Assembly (NCBI RefSeq): GCF_028550435.1
Contig: NZ_JAQQKV010000003.1
Location: 124,001 to 188,000 of the forward strand
Direction of reading: 5' to 3'
Length of the DNA: 64,000 nucleotides
Origin: Asticcacaulis machinosus
GTDB lineage: Bacteria > Pseudomonadota > Alphaproteobacteria > Caulobacterales > Caulobacteraceae
Positions 15,311-23,810 of this stretch are shown in pieces. Position 1 is the first letter of the stretch. Every line of letters begins with the position of its first letter. A program made the translations under genes and the position numbers. The notes under the pieces were generated by a model. The model saw nothing but the letters and a program-made list of their open reading frames with translations. It was not told the DNA's origin and made no database searches.

Positions 15311-17446
15311 TTACGTCAGACGGAAAACCGCAAATTCCGGTGCCGGGCTGATCCACTGATCGGCAATTGTCCATCCAGCGGCGGTGGCCAGACGGGCGAA
15401 GAATGCCACCGTGAACTTATGGGAATTTTCGGTGTGAAAGCGCTCAAACGCCGTGAATGTAAAGGCCTGACCGGCGGCGCGCACTATCTGATCTTTGCGG
15501 CTGACCAGGTGCATTTCGATGCGCTCATGTTCCGGGTTCCACACCGCCAGATGATCAAAGCTATTCACGTCGAAATCGCCACCCAGTTCACGGTTGATAC
15601 GGGTGAGCAGGTTCTTGTTAAACGCGGCAGTCACCCCCTGGGCATCATCATAGGCCGCCTGAAGCGTCGCTTCATCCTTGACCATATCCACACCGATAAT
15701 CAGTTGGCTGTCCGGGCCCAACACGTCACGGGCATTGCTCAGGAAGGTGACCGCGGCGTCATGACTGAAATTGCCAATGGTCGAGCCGGGAAAAAATCCG
15801 ACTTTCGGGTGATGGCGCACCATATCCGGCAGGGCCACAGGCGCGGTGAAATCGCCGGAAACCGGTAAAATATCAAGCTTTGGGTAATCTGCTCTCAGCC
15901 GTGCGGTCGCGCCGTTCAGGGCATCAAGACTGATGTCGATCGGGACATAGGCCGATATCTGCGGGGCCGCGTCGAGCATGATCTTGGTCTTGGTGCTGGC
16001 ACCGCTGCCGAACTCGATCAGAGCCGCGTTCGGAGGGATCATGGCCGCAATCTCAGGGGCAATCTGGCGCAAAAGGGATGTCTCCGTGCGCGTCGGATAG
16101 TATTCCGGCAATTCGCAGATGGCCTCAAACAGATCTGAGCCTGCCGCATCATAGAAATATTTGGGCGACAGGGACTTCGGGGTGGCCGACAATCCGGCGA
16201 TCACATCGGCGGCGAACTCATTACCGTCAAACCGTTGCAGTTTAACGTCCCGCGCCAACCGCACACCGGAAAACAGCCAGCGCTTATCCGGCGCAAAAAA
16301 GTTGCGATAGGTCGGGCGGGCATGGCCTTGGGGGGTGACGCTGGCCCCGCCACGTAAGGTCATCTGACCCGACATGAACTTGCCGTTATATTCGCCGACC
16401 GCGCCGACACCGGGCGTAAAGCCGGGATAGGGAAGGTAGGCGCTGTTCGTCCATTGCCAGGCGGTATCGTGGGCCTGTTCCAACGCACCCGCCACTGCCG
16501 CCAATTCCCACTCGGCTTCGGTCGGCAGACGCGCGCCCGCCCAAGTGGCGAAAGCTGCGGCTTCATAATAGCTGATGTGCGTGACCGGCGCGTCTGGTTG
16601 CAGCGGCTGCAATCCGCGCAAGGACATCACCTGCCAGTTATTGCCATCAGCTTGCCAGTACAGCGGCGCATCCCAGCCCTGAGCCTGCACTGTTGCCCAG
16701 CCGTCCGACAGCCACAGGTCGGCCCGCCGGTAACCACCATCATTCATGAACTCAAGCCATTCGCCATTGGTCACCAGCCGGTCGGCGATCTCAAACGGTT
16801 CCAGCCAGACCTTATGGCGCGGGCGTTCATTATCAAACGCAAAGCCGTCATTACCGGCACCGATCTCAACCAGCCCGCCATCCAGCCGCACAAACTGTCC
16901 GCGTCGTCCGGTTGCTGGCTGCGCCCAGCGCGGGTTATAGGCCGGTTTGAGCGGAGACTGGGCCAGCAAATGCAGCACATCCATGCACAACAGTTCCTGA
17001 TGCTGTTCTTCGTGGGCCAGCCCAAGCTCAAGCAAATCGGTGACTTCCGGCGATAGATCCGACGACAGAAAAACCGACATATGATTATCGACATGGCGGC
17101 GATACTCCAGCACAGCCTCCAGAGACGGGCGGGTCAGAAGCCCCCTTTGCGCGCGTGGCTGGCGCGGGCCCAGCGCCTCATAATAGGAGTTGAACAGGTA
17201 GCCAAACGCCGGATCAAAGACCTGATAACCATCTAAACGACTTAAGATAAAGGTCTCAAAAAACCATGTGATGTGCGCCAGATGCCATTTGACGGGGCTG
17301 GTGTCCGGCATGGACTGCACCACCATGTCCTCAGGCGTCAGAGGGGCTATCAGGGCCTCGGTGTACCTGCGTACCTTCAGATACCGCTCAAGATGGAGAT
17401 TTCCAGACACCGAAGGTTCGGTAGCCGGGCGGTAGAGCGTATCCAT
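15311..17446 (-). CDS. EgtB-EgtD fusion: ergothioneine sulfoxide synthase plus histidine trimethyltransferase
   Basis: 711-aa single chain carrying two ergothioneine steps. Residues 1-400 are EgtB: a DinB-like iron domain (WHLAH with H55; HEEQH at 145-149, giving the three-His iron site) and a formylglycine-enzyme-like domain ending RNFFAPDKRWLFSGVRLAR (381-399). Residues about 405-711 are EgtD, the SAM-dependent enzyme that trimethylates histidine to hercynine: FDGNEFAADVIAGLSATPK, YFYDAAGSDLFEAICELPEYY and the SAM loop EFGSGAS (478-484). EgtB then joins hercynine to a sulfur donor using O2. In most bacteria these are separate genes; fungal Egt1 has the reverse order. I see no internal stop or frame change at the junction. 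Neighbours are unrelated. Confidence 0.93.
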   Translation of the reverse strand: MDTLYRPATEPSVSGNLHLERYLKVRRYTEALIAPLTPEDMVVQSMPDTSPVKWHLAHITWFFETFILSRLDGYQVFDPAFGYLFNSYYEALGPRQPRAQRGLLTRPSLEAVLEYRRHVDNHMSVFLSSDLSPEVTDLLELGLAHEEQHQELLCMDVLHLLAQSPLKPAYNPRWAQPATGRRGQFVRLDGGLVEIGAGNDGFAFDNERPRHKVWLEPFEIADRLVTNGEWLEFMNDGGYRRADLWLSDGWATVQAQGWDAPLYWQADGNNWQVMSLRGLQPLQPDAPVTHISYYEAAAFATWAGARLPTEAEWELAAVAGALEQAHDTAWQWTNSAYLPYPGFTPGVGAVGEYNGKFMSGQMTLRGGASVTPQGHARPTYRNFFAPDKRWLFSGVRLARDVKLQRFDGNEFAADVIAGLSATPKSLSPKYFYDAAGSDLFEAICELPEYYPTRTETSLLRQIAPEIAAMIPPNAALIEFGSGASTKTKIMLDAAPQISAYVPIDISLDALNGATARLRADYPKLDILPVSGDFTAPVALPDMVRHHPKVGFFPGSTIGNFSHDAAVTFLSNARDVLGPDSQLIIGVDMVKDEATLQAAYDDAQGVTAAFNKNLLTRINRELGGDFDVNSFDHLAVWNPEHERIEMHLVSRKDQIVRAAGQAFTFTAFERFHTENSHKFTVAFFARLATAAGWTIADQWISPAPEFAVFRLT

Positions 17447-17482
17447 ATTCTGCGTCCTTTAAGGCGGGTGAGGCGCGACTAT

Positions 17483-17548
17483 TGGCAAGGTGTCATAAGT
17501 TTTAAATCGGATACTGAGCACATGAGAGACTAACACCACACCTTGCCA
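17483..17548. repeat. 11-bp perfect inverted repeat upstream of egtB-egtD
   Basis: TGGCAAGGTGT (17483-17493) and ACACCTTGCCA (17538-17548) are exact inverse copies with a 44-nt spacer, located 37-102 nt before the fusion gene's start. Could be a pair of regulator half-sites or a stem in the leader. Confidence 0.5.
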
Positions 17549-17708
17549 CATTTTTGAAATTCACGAAATTGTGCTTATGGGGCAGTGCAACCCTCCGGTA
17601 CTATTCGCCCGTTGGTCGCGTGATATGGGCGTAAGGGGGCGCGTTTAGGTCTAAGCGACAACGGTGCCCGTTTCTGACAGCAGTGATTTCGCAGAGGGGC
17701 AAAGGATC

Positions 17709-18167
17709 ATGATATTTATAGTGACATTTCTGATGGGCGTCGTTGCGGGCCTGCGGGCCATGACGCCGCTGGCGGCCGCGTCGTGGGCGGCGTATCTGGG
17801 CTGGGTCAGCGTGGCGGGGACGCCGCTTGAATTTATGGGCAATCAGTGGACGCCGTGGATATTCACGGTGCTGGCCTTAGGCGAGCTGATTACCGATCAG
17901 TTGCCGCAAACCCCCAGCCGTAAGGTGCCGGTACAGTTCGGGGCGCGTCTGGTCTCCGGCGCTCTGGCCGGGGCGACCCTGGCGATCGGTGTAGGTGCGC
18001 TAATTCCGGGGATAGTCTTAGGCATCATCGGGGCTGTGGCGGGTACCTATGGCGGGGCGTCTGTGCGGGCAAAGCTTGCGGCACGGTTCGGCAAGGATTT
18101 GCCGGCCGCCCTGATCGAAGATGCCGTGGCGGTGTTTGGCGCTTTGGCTCTGATCCATTTCGTCTAA
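17709..18167 (+). CDS. DUF4126 family membrane protein
   Basis: 152-aa hydrophobic protein with about four membrane segments. It carries the family start FLMGVVAGLRAMTPLAAASW, the motif DQLPQTPSRKVPVQFGARLVSGAL in the middle, and the glycine-rich GTYGGASVRAKLAARFGKDLPAALIEDA near the end. Function unknown. The ATG at 17709 starts the first hydrophobic helix; an in-frame ATG at 17664 would add 15 polar residues. It ends 9 nt before the flavoprotein gene, so the pair is probably one operon. Confidence 0.85.
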   Translation: MIFIVTFLMGVVAGLRAMTPLAAASWAAYLGWVSVAGTPLEFMGNQWTPWIFTVLALGELITDQLPQTPSRKVPVQFGARLVSGALAGATLAIGVGALIPGIVLGIIGAVAGTYGGASVRAKLAARFGKDLPAALIEDAVAVFGALALIHFV

Positions 18168-18176
18168 GGGGGCACT

Positions 18177-19550
18177 GTGGCAGAGTTTCCTGGGGCAGAG
18201 TTTGACGCGATCATTATCGGTGCCGGTCAGGCGGGGCCGTCGCTGGCCGGGCGATTGACGCAGGCCGGGCAAAAGGTGGCCATTATTGAGCGCAAGCTGT
18301 TCGGTGGCACCTGCGTCAATACCGGCTGCATGCCGACCAAGGCGCTGGTCGCCAGCGCCTATGCCGCTCATCTGGCTCGTCGCGGCGGGGACTATGGCAT
18401 CAGTGTGGGCAATGTGTCTGTCGATATGAAGGTGGTCGCGGCCCGCGCCCGTAAGGTCACGCTGGATGCGCGCGGCAATGTCGAGGGCTGGCTCAAAGGG
18501 ATGGACGGCTGCACGGTGTTTGAAGGCCATGCGCGGTTTACTGGCCCAAAAACGATCAGCATTAACGGTCAGGATATCTCCGCCCCTAAAATCTTTCTTA
18601 ATGTTGGCGGACGGGCAGCCATTCCCGATATTCCGGGATTGGACGGGGTAGAGTACCTGACCAACACCTCGATCGTGACGCTGGATCATCTGCCGGACCA
18701 TCTGATTGTCATCGGTGGCAGCTACATCGCGCTGGAGTTTGCGCAAATGTATCGGCGTTTTGGGGCGCAGGTCACGGTTATCGAACGCGGCACCCGCCTG
18801 ATCGCGCGGGAGGATGCGGATGTGTCCGAGGCCGTGCGCGATATCCTTGCGGGTGAGGGGATTACGGTCCACACCGGCATCGAAGATCTGGCTGTCGCTC
18901 AAACCGGCGGGGTCATCAGCGTGACGTTTGGCGGCCAGACGGTGCGCGGCTCCCATCTGCTGGTGGCGACGGGACGCCGGCCCAATACTGATGATCTGGG
19001 GCTGGAGGCGGCGGGGGTAAAAACCGATGCGCGCGGCTATATTACGGTTGATGACGGTCTTAAAACCTCGGTCGACGGTATCTGGGCGATGGGAGACTGC
19101 AACGGGCGCGGCGCGTTTACCCACACGGCCTATAACGATTTTGAAATCATTGCCGCCAATTTGCTGGATGGAGCGTCACGGAAGGTCAGCGACCGGATTT
19201 TGGGCTATGCGCTCTATATCGATCCGCCGCTGGGGCGGGTCGGTATGACGGTGGCGGAGGCTGAAAAAACCGGCCGTCCACTATTGGTCTCAACCCGTCC
19301 GATGACCCGTGTTGGGCGCGCGATCGAGAAAGGCGAAACCAAAGGCTTTATGAAGGTCGTAGCCGATGCGGATACGAAAAAAATTCTCGGTGCAGCGATC
19401 TTAGGCACCGGCGGCGACGAAGCCATTCACGGCATACTGGATATGATGAATGCTGGGGCGACGGTTGATCAATTGCAATGGGCCGTGCCGATACACCCGA
19501 CCGTGTCGGAGCTTATTCCGACGCTTTTGGGGGATTTAAAACCGTTCTGA
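18177..19550 (+). CDS. Mercuric-reductase-like FAD/NAD(P) disulfide oxidoreductase
   Basis: 457-aa class I pyridine-nucleotide-disulfide oxidoreductase. N-terminal FAD loop IIGAGQAGPSLAGRL, redox-active pair GGTCVNTGCMPTKAL (Cys about 44 and 49), NAD(P) loop VIGGSYIALEFAQMYRRFG, second FAD motif GIWAMGDCNGRG, and C-terminal dimer/active-site HPTVSELIPTLL with the His-Glu pair. There is no N-terminal heavy-metal domain and no C-terminal vicinal cysteines, so true mercury reduction is unlikely; it belongs with the broader family that also includes dihydrolipoyl dehydrogenases. GTG start at 18177, coupled to the DUF4126 gene. Substrate unknown. Confidence 0.9.
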   Translation: MAEFPGAEFDAIIIGAGQAGPSLAGRLTQAGQKVAIIERKLFGGTCVNTGCMPTKALVASAYAAHLARRGGDYGISVGNVSVDMKVVAARARKVTLDARGNVEGWLKGMDGCTVFEGHARFTGPKTISINGQDISAPKIFLNVGGRAAIPDIPGLDGVEYLTNTSIVTLDHLPDHLIVIGGSYIALEFAQMYRRFGAQVTVIERGTRLIAREDADVSEAVRDILAGEGITVHTGIEDLAVAQTGGVISVTFGGQTVRGSHLLVATGRRPNTDDLGLEAAGVKTDARGYITVDDGLKTSVDGIWAMGDCNGRGAFTHTAYNDFEIIAANLLDGASRKVSDRILGYALYIDPPLGRVGMTVAEAEKTGRPLLVSTRPMTRVGRAIEKGETKGFMKVVADADTKKILGAAILGTGGDEAIHGILDMMNAGATVDQLQWAVPIHPTVSELIPTLLGDLKPF

Positions 19551-19607
19551 GCGCATTGCAAAAAGTGTTAAGCGGTTTTTGTAATAAATGCGCGTTGAAC
19601 AAAAAAT

Positions 19608-19644
19608 AGAGCATATGTCGATCAATTTGATCAACATGTGCTCT
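19608..19644. repeat. Long imperfect palindrome (AGAGC...GCTCT type)
   Basis: AGAGCA-T-ATGT-C-GATCA, an ATT loop, then TGATC-A-ACAT-G-TGCTCT forms a 37-nt near-complete palindrome 66 nt before cytochrome c. No T-run follows, so it is not an obvious terminator. It shares the outer AGAGC/GCTCT ends with the hairpin at 25891-25914. Confidence 0.55.
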
Positions 19645-19709
19645 GGTGGTTGAACTCACACCTAAAACCATGATCTATGAGGGGATACTCAATTTTGTCA
19701 GGAGTTCCC

Positions 19710-20102
19710 ATGAAGACGGTTGCCGCATTTGCCTTGGTGGGCGCGATTGTAATGGGAGCCTCGCCCGCTCTTGCACAAACTCAGGCGGCCGATCCGGTGG
19801 CGCAGGGACAGCGGGTGTTTCTGGCGTGCAAGACCTGCCACACATTAGAGGCGGGCGGTAAGGACGGGGCGGGGCCAAACCTGAATGGCCTGTTTGGTAA
19901 AAAAGCCGGCACAGTCTCCAAGGGCTTCAACTACTCCCCGGCTTTGAAAGCCTATGGCAAGGTGTGGGATGACGCGACGCTGGATGCTTATCTGGCCAAC
20001 CCTACCAAGGCGGTGCCGGGCACCAAGATGGTCACCCGTGCCCCCGCCGATCCGGCCCGTCGTGCGGCCCTTATTCAGTATCTGAAATCGGCCACACGCT
20101 AG
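19710..20102 (+). CDS. Class I c-type cytochrome, periplasmic
   Basis: 130-aa monohaem cytochrome c of the c2/c550 type, an electron carrier in the periplasm. The signal peptide MKTVAAFALVGAIVMGASPA is cleaved after ALAQ. Haem is bound by CKTCH (C40, C43, H44), and M107 in VPGTKMV is the sixth ligand. ADPARRAALIQYLKSAT forms the C-terminal helix. The ATG at 19710 has SD CAGGAG; an in-frame start at 19677 would add residues before a perfect signal peptide and is rejected. Its redox partner cannot be told from the neighbours. Confidence 0.93.
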   Translation: MKTVAAFALVGAIVMGASPALAQTQAADPVAQGQRVFLACKTCHTLEAGGKDGAGPNLNGLFGKKAGTVSKGFNYSPALKAYGKVWDDATLDAYLANPTKAVPGTKMVTRAPADPARRAALIQYLKSATR

Positions 20103-20203
20103 AGCAGAATGATTTTTGAAGGAGTCATTTTGCATTTTTGTATACGATCACAAACTCACACCAAAATGTAACATGAGTTGAAGTTGATCAGATCTGAAAA
20201 AAC

Positions 20204-20232
20204 TTGCAACTTTGTGCGTCGCAGCATATTGT
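20204..20232 (+). promoter_or_regulatory. Sigma-70-type promoter of the small RNA
   Basis: TTGCAA (20204-20209) and TATTGT (20227-20232) at the ideal 17-nt spacing, placing the start of transcription near 20239. Confidence 0.65.
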
Positions 20233-20237
20233 GAGGA

Positions 20238-20321
20238 TGTTCAGCGTTTCGACGCTGATTGCCCTTCCTGGGCGTTTCCTCCCTGTAGACTTTAGCCGGA
20301 CCTCGTGTCCGGCTTTTTTTT
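20238..20321 (+). ncRNA. Small regulatory RNA, probable MmgR/suhB (alpha-r8) family
   Basis: About 84-nt transcript unit with its own promoter and terminator. Three hairpins: TCAGCG/CGCTGA (about 20241-20258), GCCC/GGGC (about 20261-20273), and the terminator GCCGGAC/GTCCGGC (20295-20301/20307-20313) followed by eight T. Between the second and third hairpins lies the unpaired, pyrimidine-rich TTTCCTCCCTG (20275-20285), complementary to Shine-Dalgarno sequences. From memory this UUUCCUCCCU core with a following ACUUUAGCCGG is the conserved signature of the alphaproteobacterial suhB/MmgR RNA; the identity needs a covariance search. Such RNAs repress mRNAs by masking ribosome binding sites. Confidence 0.75.
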
Positions 20322-20343
20322 GCCTGTAATTTATCAGGAAAAT

Positions 20344-20371
20344 AAACCGCCGAAACCCTGTCCGGCGGTTT
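20344..20371 (-). terminator. Terminator after opgH
   Basis: The stem AAACCGCCG/CGGCGGTTT encloses a short loop, with AT-rich flanks on both sides (TTTATTTT on the minus strand). It ends opgH transcription and may also back up the sRNA terminator on the other strand. Confidence 0.7.
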
Positions 20372-20376
20372 TAAAA

Positions 20377-22269
20377 TTATGGCAGTTGTGGTGCCGGGGT
20401 CAGCGGGCTGTCCATTGGACTATCAGAATCCGTCGTAACCCGGCCTTCTTCAGGGATCAGAAATACCGGCATCAAACGGCGCGGCGTTGCCTTGGCTGTG
20501 ATAAAGGCTACCGGCACAGACAGCATCAGCGCAAAGGCCGCACCCGCCGTCATAATCAGGGTTTCCGGCGCAAAGATAGACGCAACCAGCAACAGCCCCA
20601 TGCCGATCAGGGTGTGGGCGGTAAAGCGGCGCGCCAGTTCATCGGCGGAGACTTCGTACTCTGAGCGACGCTGCGATTTCCAGCCGCTTTTGCGTCCGGA
20701 CAGGATCGAGGCGACCATAAAGGCATGGCTGATCATCACCACTGGCGCAATCAGGGTCGATAACACCGTCTCGATAATCAGGCTGAACGTGGCGCGCACA
20801 GCTCCGCCAAATCCCGCGCGGGTGTCCGGATCGCGCAACACAACAATCGCGGCCAGAACCTTAGGCAGGATCAAAAAGCTCATGGTCACAGCAAACAGTC
20901 CGGCCATTGGCCCGACCGACGTAGCGGCGGGCGTGATATCGGCGGCGGCCAGAGCCGCACCTGTGCCTACCATCGCAACCCACATCGGGGCCAGCAGATA
21001 GGTAAACACCCCGCGCAGCAGGTGGAAGCGGTTGATCCAGTGCAGACCTGATGCGCCGACCACGGCGGCATGTTGCAGATTGCCCTGACACCAGCGGCGG
21101 TCACGGCCCAGTGTATCCATCAGGCTGGGCGGGCTTTCTTCATAAGACCCATCAAGGTGCGGGGCCATGTGCACGGCCCAGCCGGCGCGCCTCAGCAGGG
21201 CGGCCTCAACAAAGTCGTGGCTCATGATATGGCCACCAAACGGCGCGCGGCCCGGCAGGTGCGGCAGACCGGCAGCTTCGGCAAAAGCACGGGTGCGAAT
21301 GATGGCGTTGTGGCCCCAGAAATTACCCTCGGACCCCGACCACCAGGCAATGCCGCAGGCGGCGACCGGCCCGTAAAGACGCGCGGCAAACTGTTCGCAA
21401 CGCGCAAACAGGCTTTTGCGGTTAATCAGGCGTGGCGCGGTCTGGATCAGGCCGACGCGGGGATGGCGCTCCATCCCGCCCGCCAGACGCACCAAGGTGT
21501 TGCCGCTCATTAAACTATCGGCATCGAGCACGATCATGTGGGCATAGGCGGCGCCATGACGGCTGACCCAGTCGGCAATGTTTCCGGCCTTTCGATCCGT
21601 ATTGATCGGGCGGCGGCGGTAATAGATACGCGGCGCACCGCTTAGGCGCTGCATCTTGAGGAAGGCGGTGCGCTCCGTCTCTGCTGCGACCGGATCCTGC
21701 GTATCGCTCAGGACAAAAATATCAAACCGGTTGCCCTGAAGGGTGGCGATCAGGGAATGACGGATGGTGTCGAGCCGCCCCACGACCGCATGGGCGTCCT
21801 CATTACAGATCGGCATGAGAATAGCGGTGTGTTGCCTCAGTAGCGGCACCGGCCCGTCCGGAAACAGGCCCAGATCGTCCTGACGCGTAAGGTATACCCA
21901 CACACCGGCGAGAGACGAGATAAAGGCAAAGGCCATCCAGGTGAACAGAAAGCCTGCCAGACCCAGAAACAGCATCTCCAGCGGGTGAAAGCCCTGATAG
22001 CTCAGGCTTTGCGCCAGCACGCCGATGCCGGTCGCCCCGATCAGCAGCGACAGGCCAAAGATGAACAGCCGCCGCCAGATCATGTGGCGCGGTGAGGTCG
22101 GGATGAGCGCCGATGACAAGGCACCTTCGGTCAGGGACTGCACCGGCATGTCGAGCGGGGCCCCAGACGGCATGACCGGCGTATGAGGTTCGGTCACCGG
22201 CTGGCGGGCACCAAAGGTCTGGCTCAGTCGTTGACCGGCAAATCTCAGTAAGTCCATCTGAACATCCAT
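20377..22269 (-). CDS. opgH: Osmoregulated periplasmic glucan glucosyltransferase OpgH
   Basis: 630-aa inner-membrane GT2 glycosyltransferase that polymerises glucose from UDP-glucose and passes it to the periplasm. Two N-terminal membrane helices (about 65-125) are followed by the cytoplasmic catalytic domain: AILMPICNEDAH, HMIVLDADSLMSG (metal-binding D-x-D), GHIMSHDFVEAALLRRAGW (base) and GRDRRWCQGNLQH (the QxxRW-type motif). Several C-terminal helices follow. Length is shorter than E. coli MdoH (about 850 aa), as usual for this clade. Its start overlaps the end of opgG by 25 nt, so the two are translationally coupled. Confidence 0.95.
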   Translation of the reverse strand: MDVQMDLLRFAGQRLSQTFGARQPVTEPHTPVMPSGAPLDMPVQSLTEGALSSALIPTSPRHMIWRRLFIFGLSLLIGATGIGVLAQSLSYQGFHPLEMLFLGLAGFLFTWMAFAFISSLAGVWVYLTRQDDLGLFPDGPVPLLRQHTAILMPICNEDAHAVVGRLDTIRHSLIATLQGNRFDIFVLSDTQDPVAAETERTAFLKMQRLSGAPRIYYRRRPINTDRKAGNIADWVSRHGAAYAHMIVLDADSLMSGNTLVRLAGGMERHPRVGLIQTAPRLINRKSLFARCEQFAARLYGPVAACGIAWWSGSEGNFWGHNAIIRTRAFAEAAGLPHLPGRAPFGGHIMSHDFVEAALLRRAGWAVHMAPHLDGSYEESPPSLMDTLGRDRRWCQGNLQHAAVVGASGLHWINRFHLLRGVFTYLLAPMWVAMVGTGAALAAADITPAATSVGPMAGLFAVTMSFLILPKVLAAIVVLRDPDTRAGFGGAVRATFSLIIETVLSTLIAPVVMISHAFMVASILSGRKSGWKSQRRSEYEVSADELARRFTAHTLIGMGLLLVASIFAPETLIMTAGAAFALMLSVPVAFITAKATPRRLMPVFLIPEEGRVTTDSDSPMDSPLTPAPQLP

Positions 22270-23780
22270 GTTTCCGTGAGCGCCGTAGCGTCTTTGTGCA
22301 GGGCCAGCCGCAGGTCCGCTGTTTTTGCCTGTTCGGGTTGGAGGTGACCCAATTCCAGGTGAAACGAGGCGCGGATTACGCCGCGATCGTTTAGGGTTTG
22401 CAGCCTGACGGCGCTTAAGGTGCCTGCGGACGATTCCGCCACGGGGTTGAGGGTTTCGGCGTCGATGCCTTTCAGGGCAAAATCGACGATGAAGACGCGT
22501 CCGCTGCCGTTGATGTCATGGCCGGTGCGGGTCTGAACCACGCGACCTAACTGGGCGGGAAGGGATGCCACTGACGGCGCGCCCCATGTGACCGTATAAT
22601 TGAAACTGTGGGCGCGACGGGGCGAAAGCGGGGTGGCGGGCCGCCAGAAGGCCACAATATTGTCAAACCCCTCAGTATTGGATGGCAACTCAATCAGATG
22701 CACCGCGCCCTTGCCCCAATCACCTTTTGGGGTGACATAGCCGCTGGGGCGCAGGTCGTAGCGGGCTTCGTAATCCTCAAAGACGGCTTGCGACTGCTCA
22801 CGCTGCATCAGGCCAAAGCCGTGCGGATCAGTGTCCTGAAACGCGCTTTCCTCGACGCGCGGCGGATTGGCGAGGGCGCGCCAGATGGCCTCATCGCTGC
22901 CGGTGCGAAGTTGCAAGCCGTCGGCGTCATGGACGGCCCCTCTGAAATCATCGAAGCCGCCCTGATCGGCGGGGCCGTACAGATACATGGCCGTCAGCGG
23001 GGCAATGCCCACCATATCGAGTGTCACCCGCGGATAAAGAGTGCATTCAATGTCATAAACGGTCGCCGTGCCCGGTGTGATCTTGAACGCATAGGCGCCG
23101 GTCACACTGGGGCTATCGAGCAGGGCATAGACCTGAACGGATGGATCGCCCGCCTTGGGGCGCACAATCCAGTAGCTGCGAAAGATCGGAAATTCTTCGC
23201 CGCGCGCGCTGGCGGTCGCGAGCGCCAGACCGCGTCCGGACAGGCCGTAAGTCTGGTTTGCGGCTAGTGAGCGGAAATAGCTGGCCCCCAGAAACACCGC
23301 CATCTCATCCATGCCGGGGATATTATGGGCGTGAATGCGAAAACCGGCATATCCGATATCACCGGCAGGGGCCGAGGCCGAGCGCGGATCGAAGGTGAAC
23401 TGGGCGGTCTCATACCGGAACGGAACCGCCTTGCCGTCATGGACTTCAAAAATGTCGATGCGTTCGCGGCTCAAACCGCCGCGATGAAAAAATTCGAGGT
23501 GATAGCCTAAGCCTGCCTGTTTCCACGGCCCGTGCTCAGGTAAAAAGCGGATGCCGCGATAGGCATCGTAGCCGAGGCTGGCCAGTTCTTCGGGCAGTTC
23601 GCTTGACGGCGGGACGTAAGCCTTGCGGGCGGTGTTACGGGCCAGATCGATGACGGTCTGAAAACCGAAGCCCGTGAAACTGAAATCCGGGGCGCTAATT
23701 GCGCGTGCGGGTTTAAGCGTCGCTGCAATGACAGCCGCCGCACTGATCCCGCTCACAAACTGGCGTCGTTTCAAACTCAT
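22245..23780 (-). CDS. Periplasmic glucan biosynthesis protein, OpgG/OpgD family
   Basis: 511-aa periplasmic protein that shapes or branches glucan backbones made by OpgH. Tat-type signal MSLKRRQFVSGISAAAVIAA (KRRQFV) with cleavage near ARA, as in OpgD rather than E. coli OpgG. Family landmarks: YDAYRGIRFLPEHGPWKQAGLGYHLEFFHRG, FRSYWIVRPK, YDLRPSGYVTPKGDWGKGAVHLIELPS, and a C-terminal immunoglobulin-like domain. The ATG at 23780 is preferred to an in-frame GTG at 23810 because GGGGATAG precedes it and the Tat motif is then properly placed. First gene of opgG-opgH. Confidence 0.93.
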   Translation of the reverse strand: MSLKRRQFVSGISAAAVIAATLKPARAISAPDFSFTGFGFQTVIDLARNTARKAYVPPSSELPEELASLGYDAYRGIRFLPEHGPWKQAGLGYHLEFFHRGGLSRERIDIFEVHDGKAVPFRYETAQFTFDPRSASAPAGDIGYAGFRIHAHNIPGMDEMAVFLGASYFRSLAANQTYGLSGRGLALATASARGEEFPIFRSYWIVRPKAGDPSVQVYALLDSPSVTGAYAFKITPGTATVYDIECTLYPRVTLDMVGIAPLTAMYLYGPADQGGFDDFRGAVHDADGLQLRTGSDEAIWRALANPPRVEESAFQDTDPHGFGLMQREQSQAVFEDYEARYDLRPSGYVTPKGDWGKGAVHLIELPSNTEGFDNIVAFWRPATPLSPRRAHSFNYTVTWGAPSVASLPAQLGRVVQTRTGHDINGSGRVFIVDFALKGIDAETLNPVAESSAGTLSAVRLQTLNDRGVIRASFHLELGHLQPEQAKTADLRLALHKDATALTETWMFRWTY

Positions 23781-23810
23781 TCTATCCCCAAAACACACAA
23801 TTCTCGTCAC

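Noticed and set aside
18177-19550. True mercuric reductase (merA)
   Set aside because: No N-terminal metal-binding domain, no C-terminal Cys pair and no mer genes nearby.
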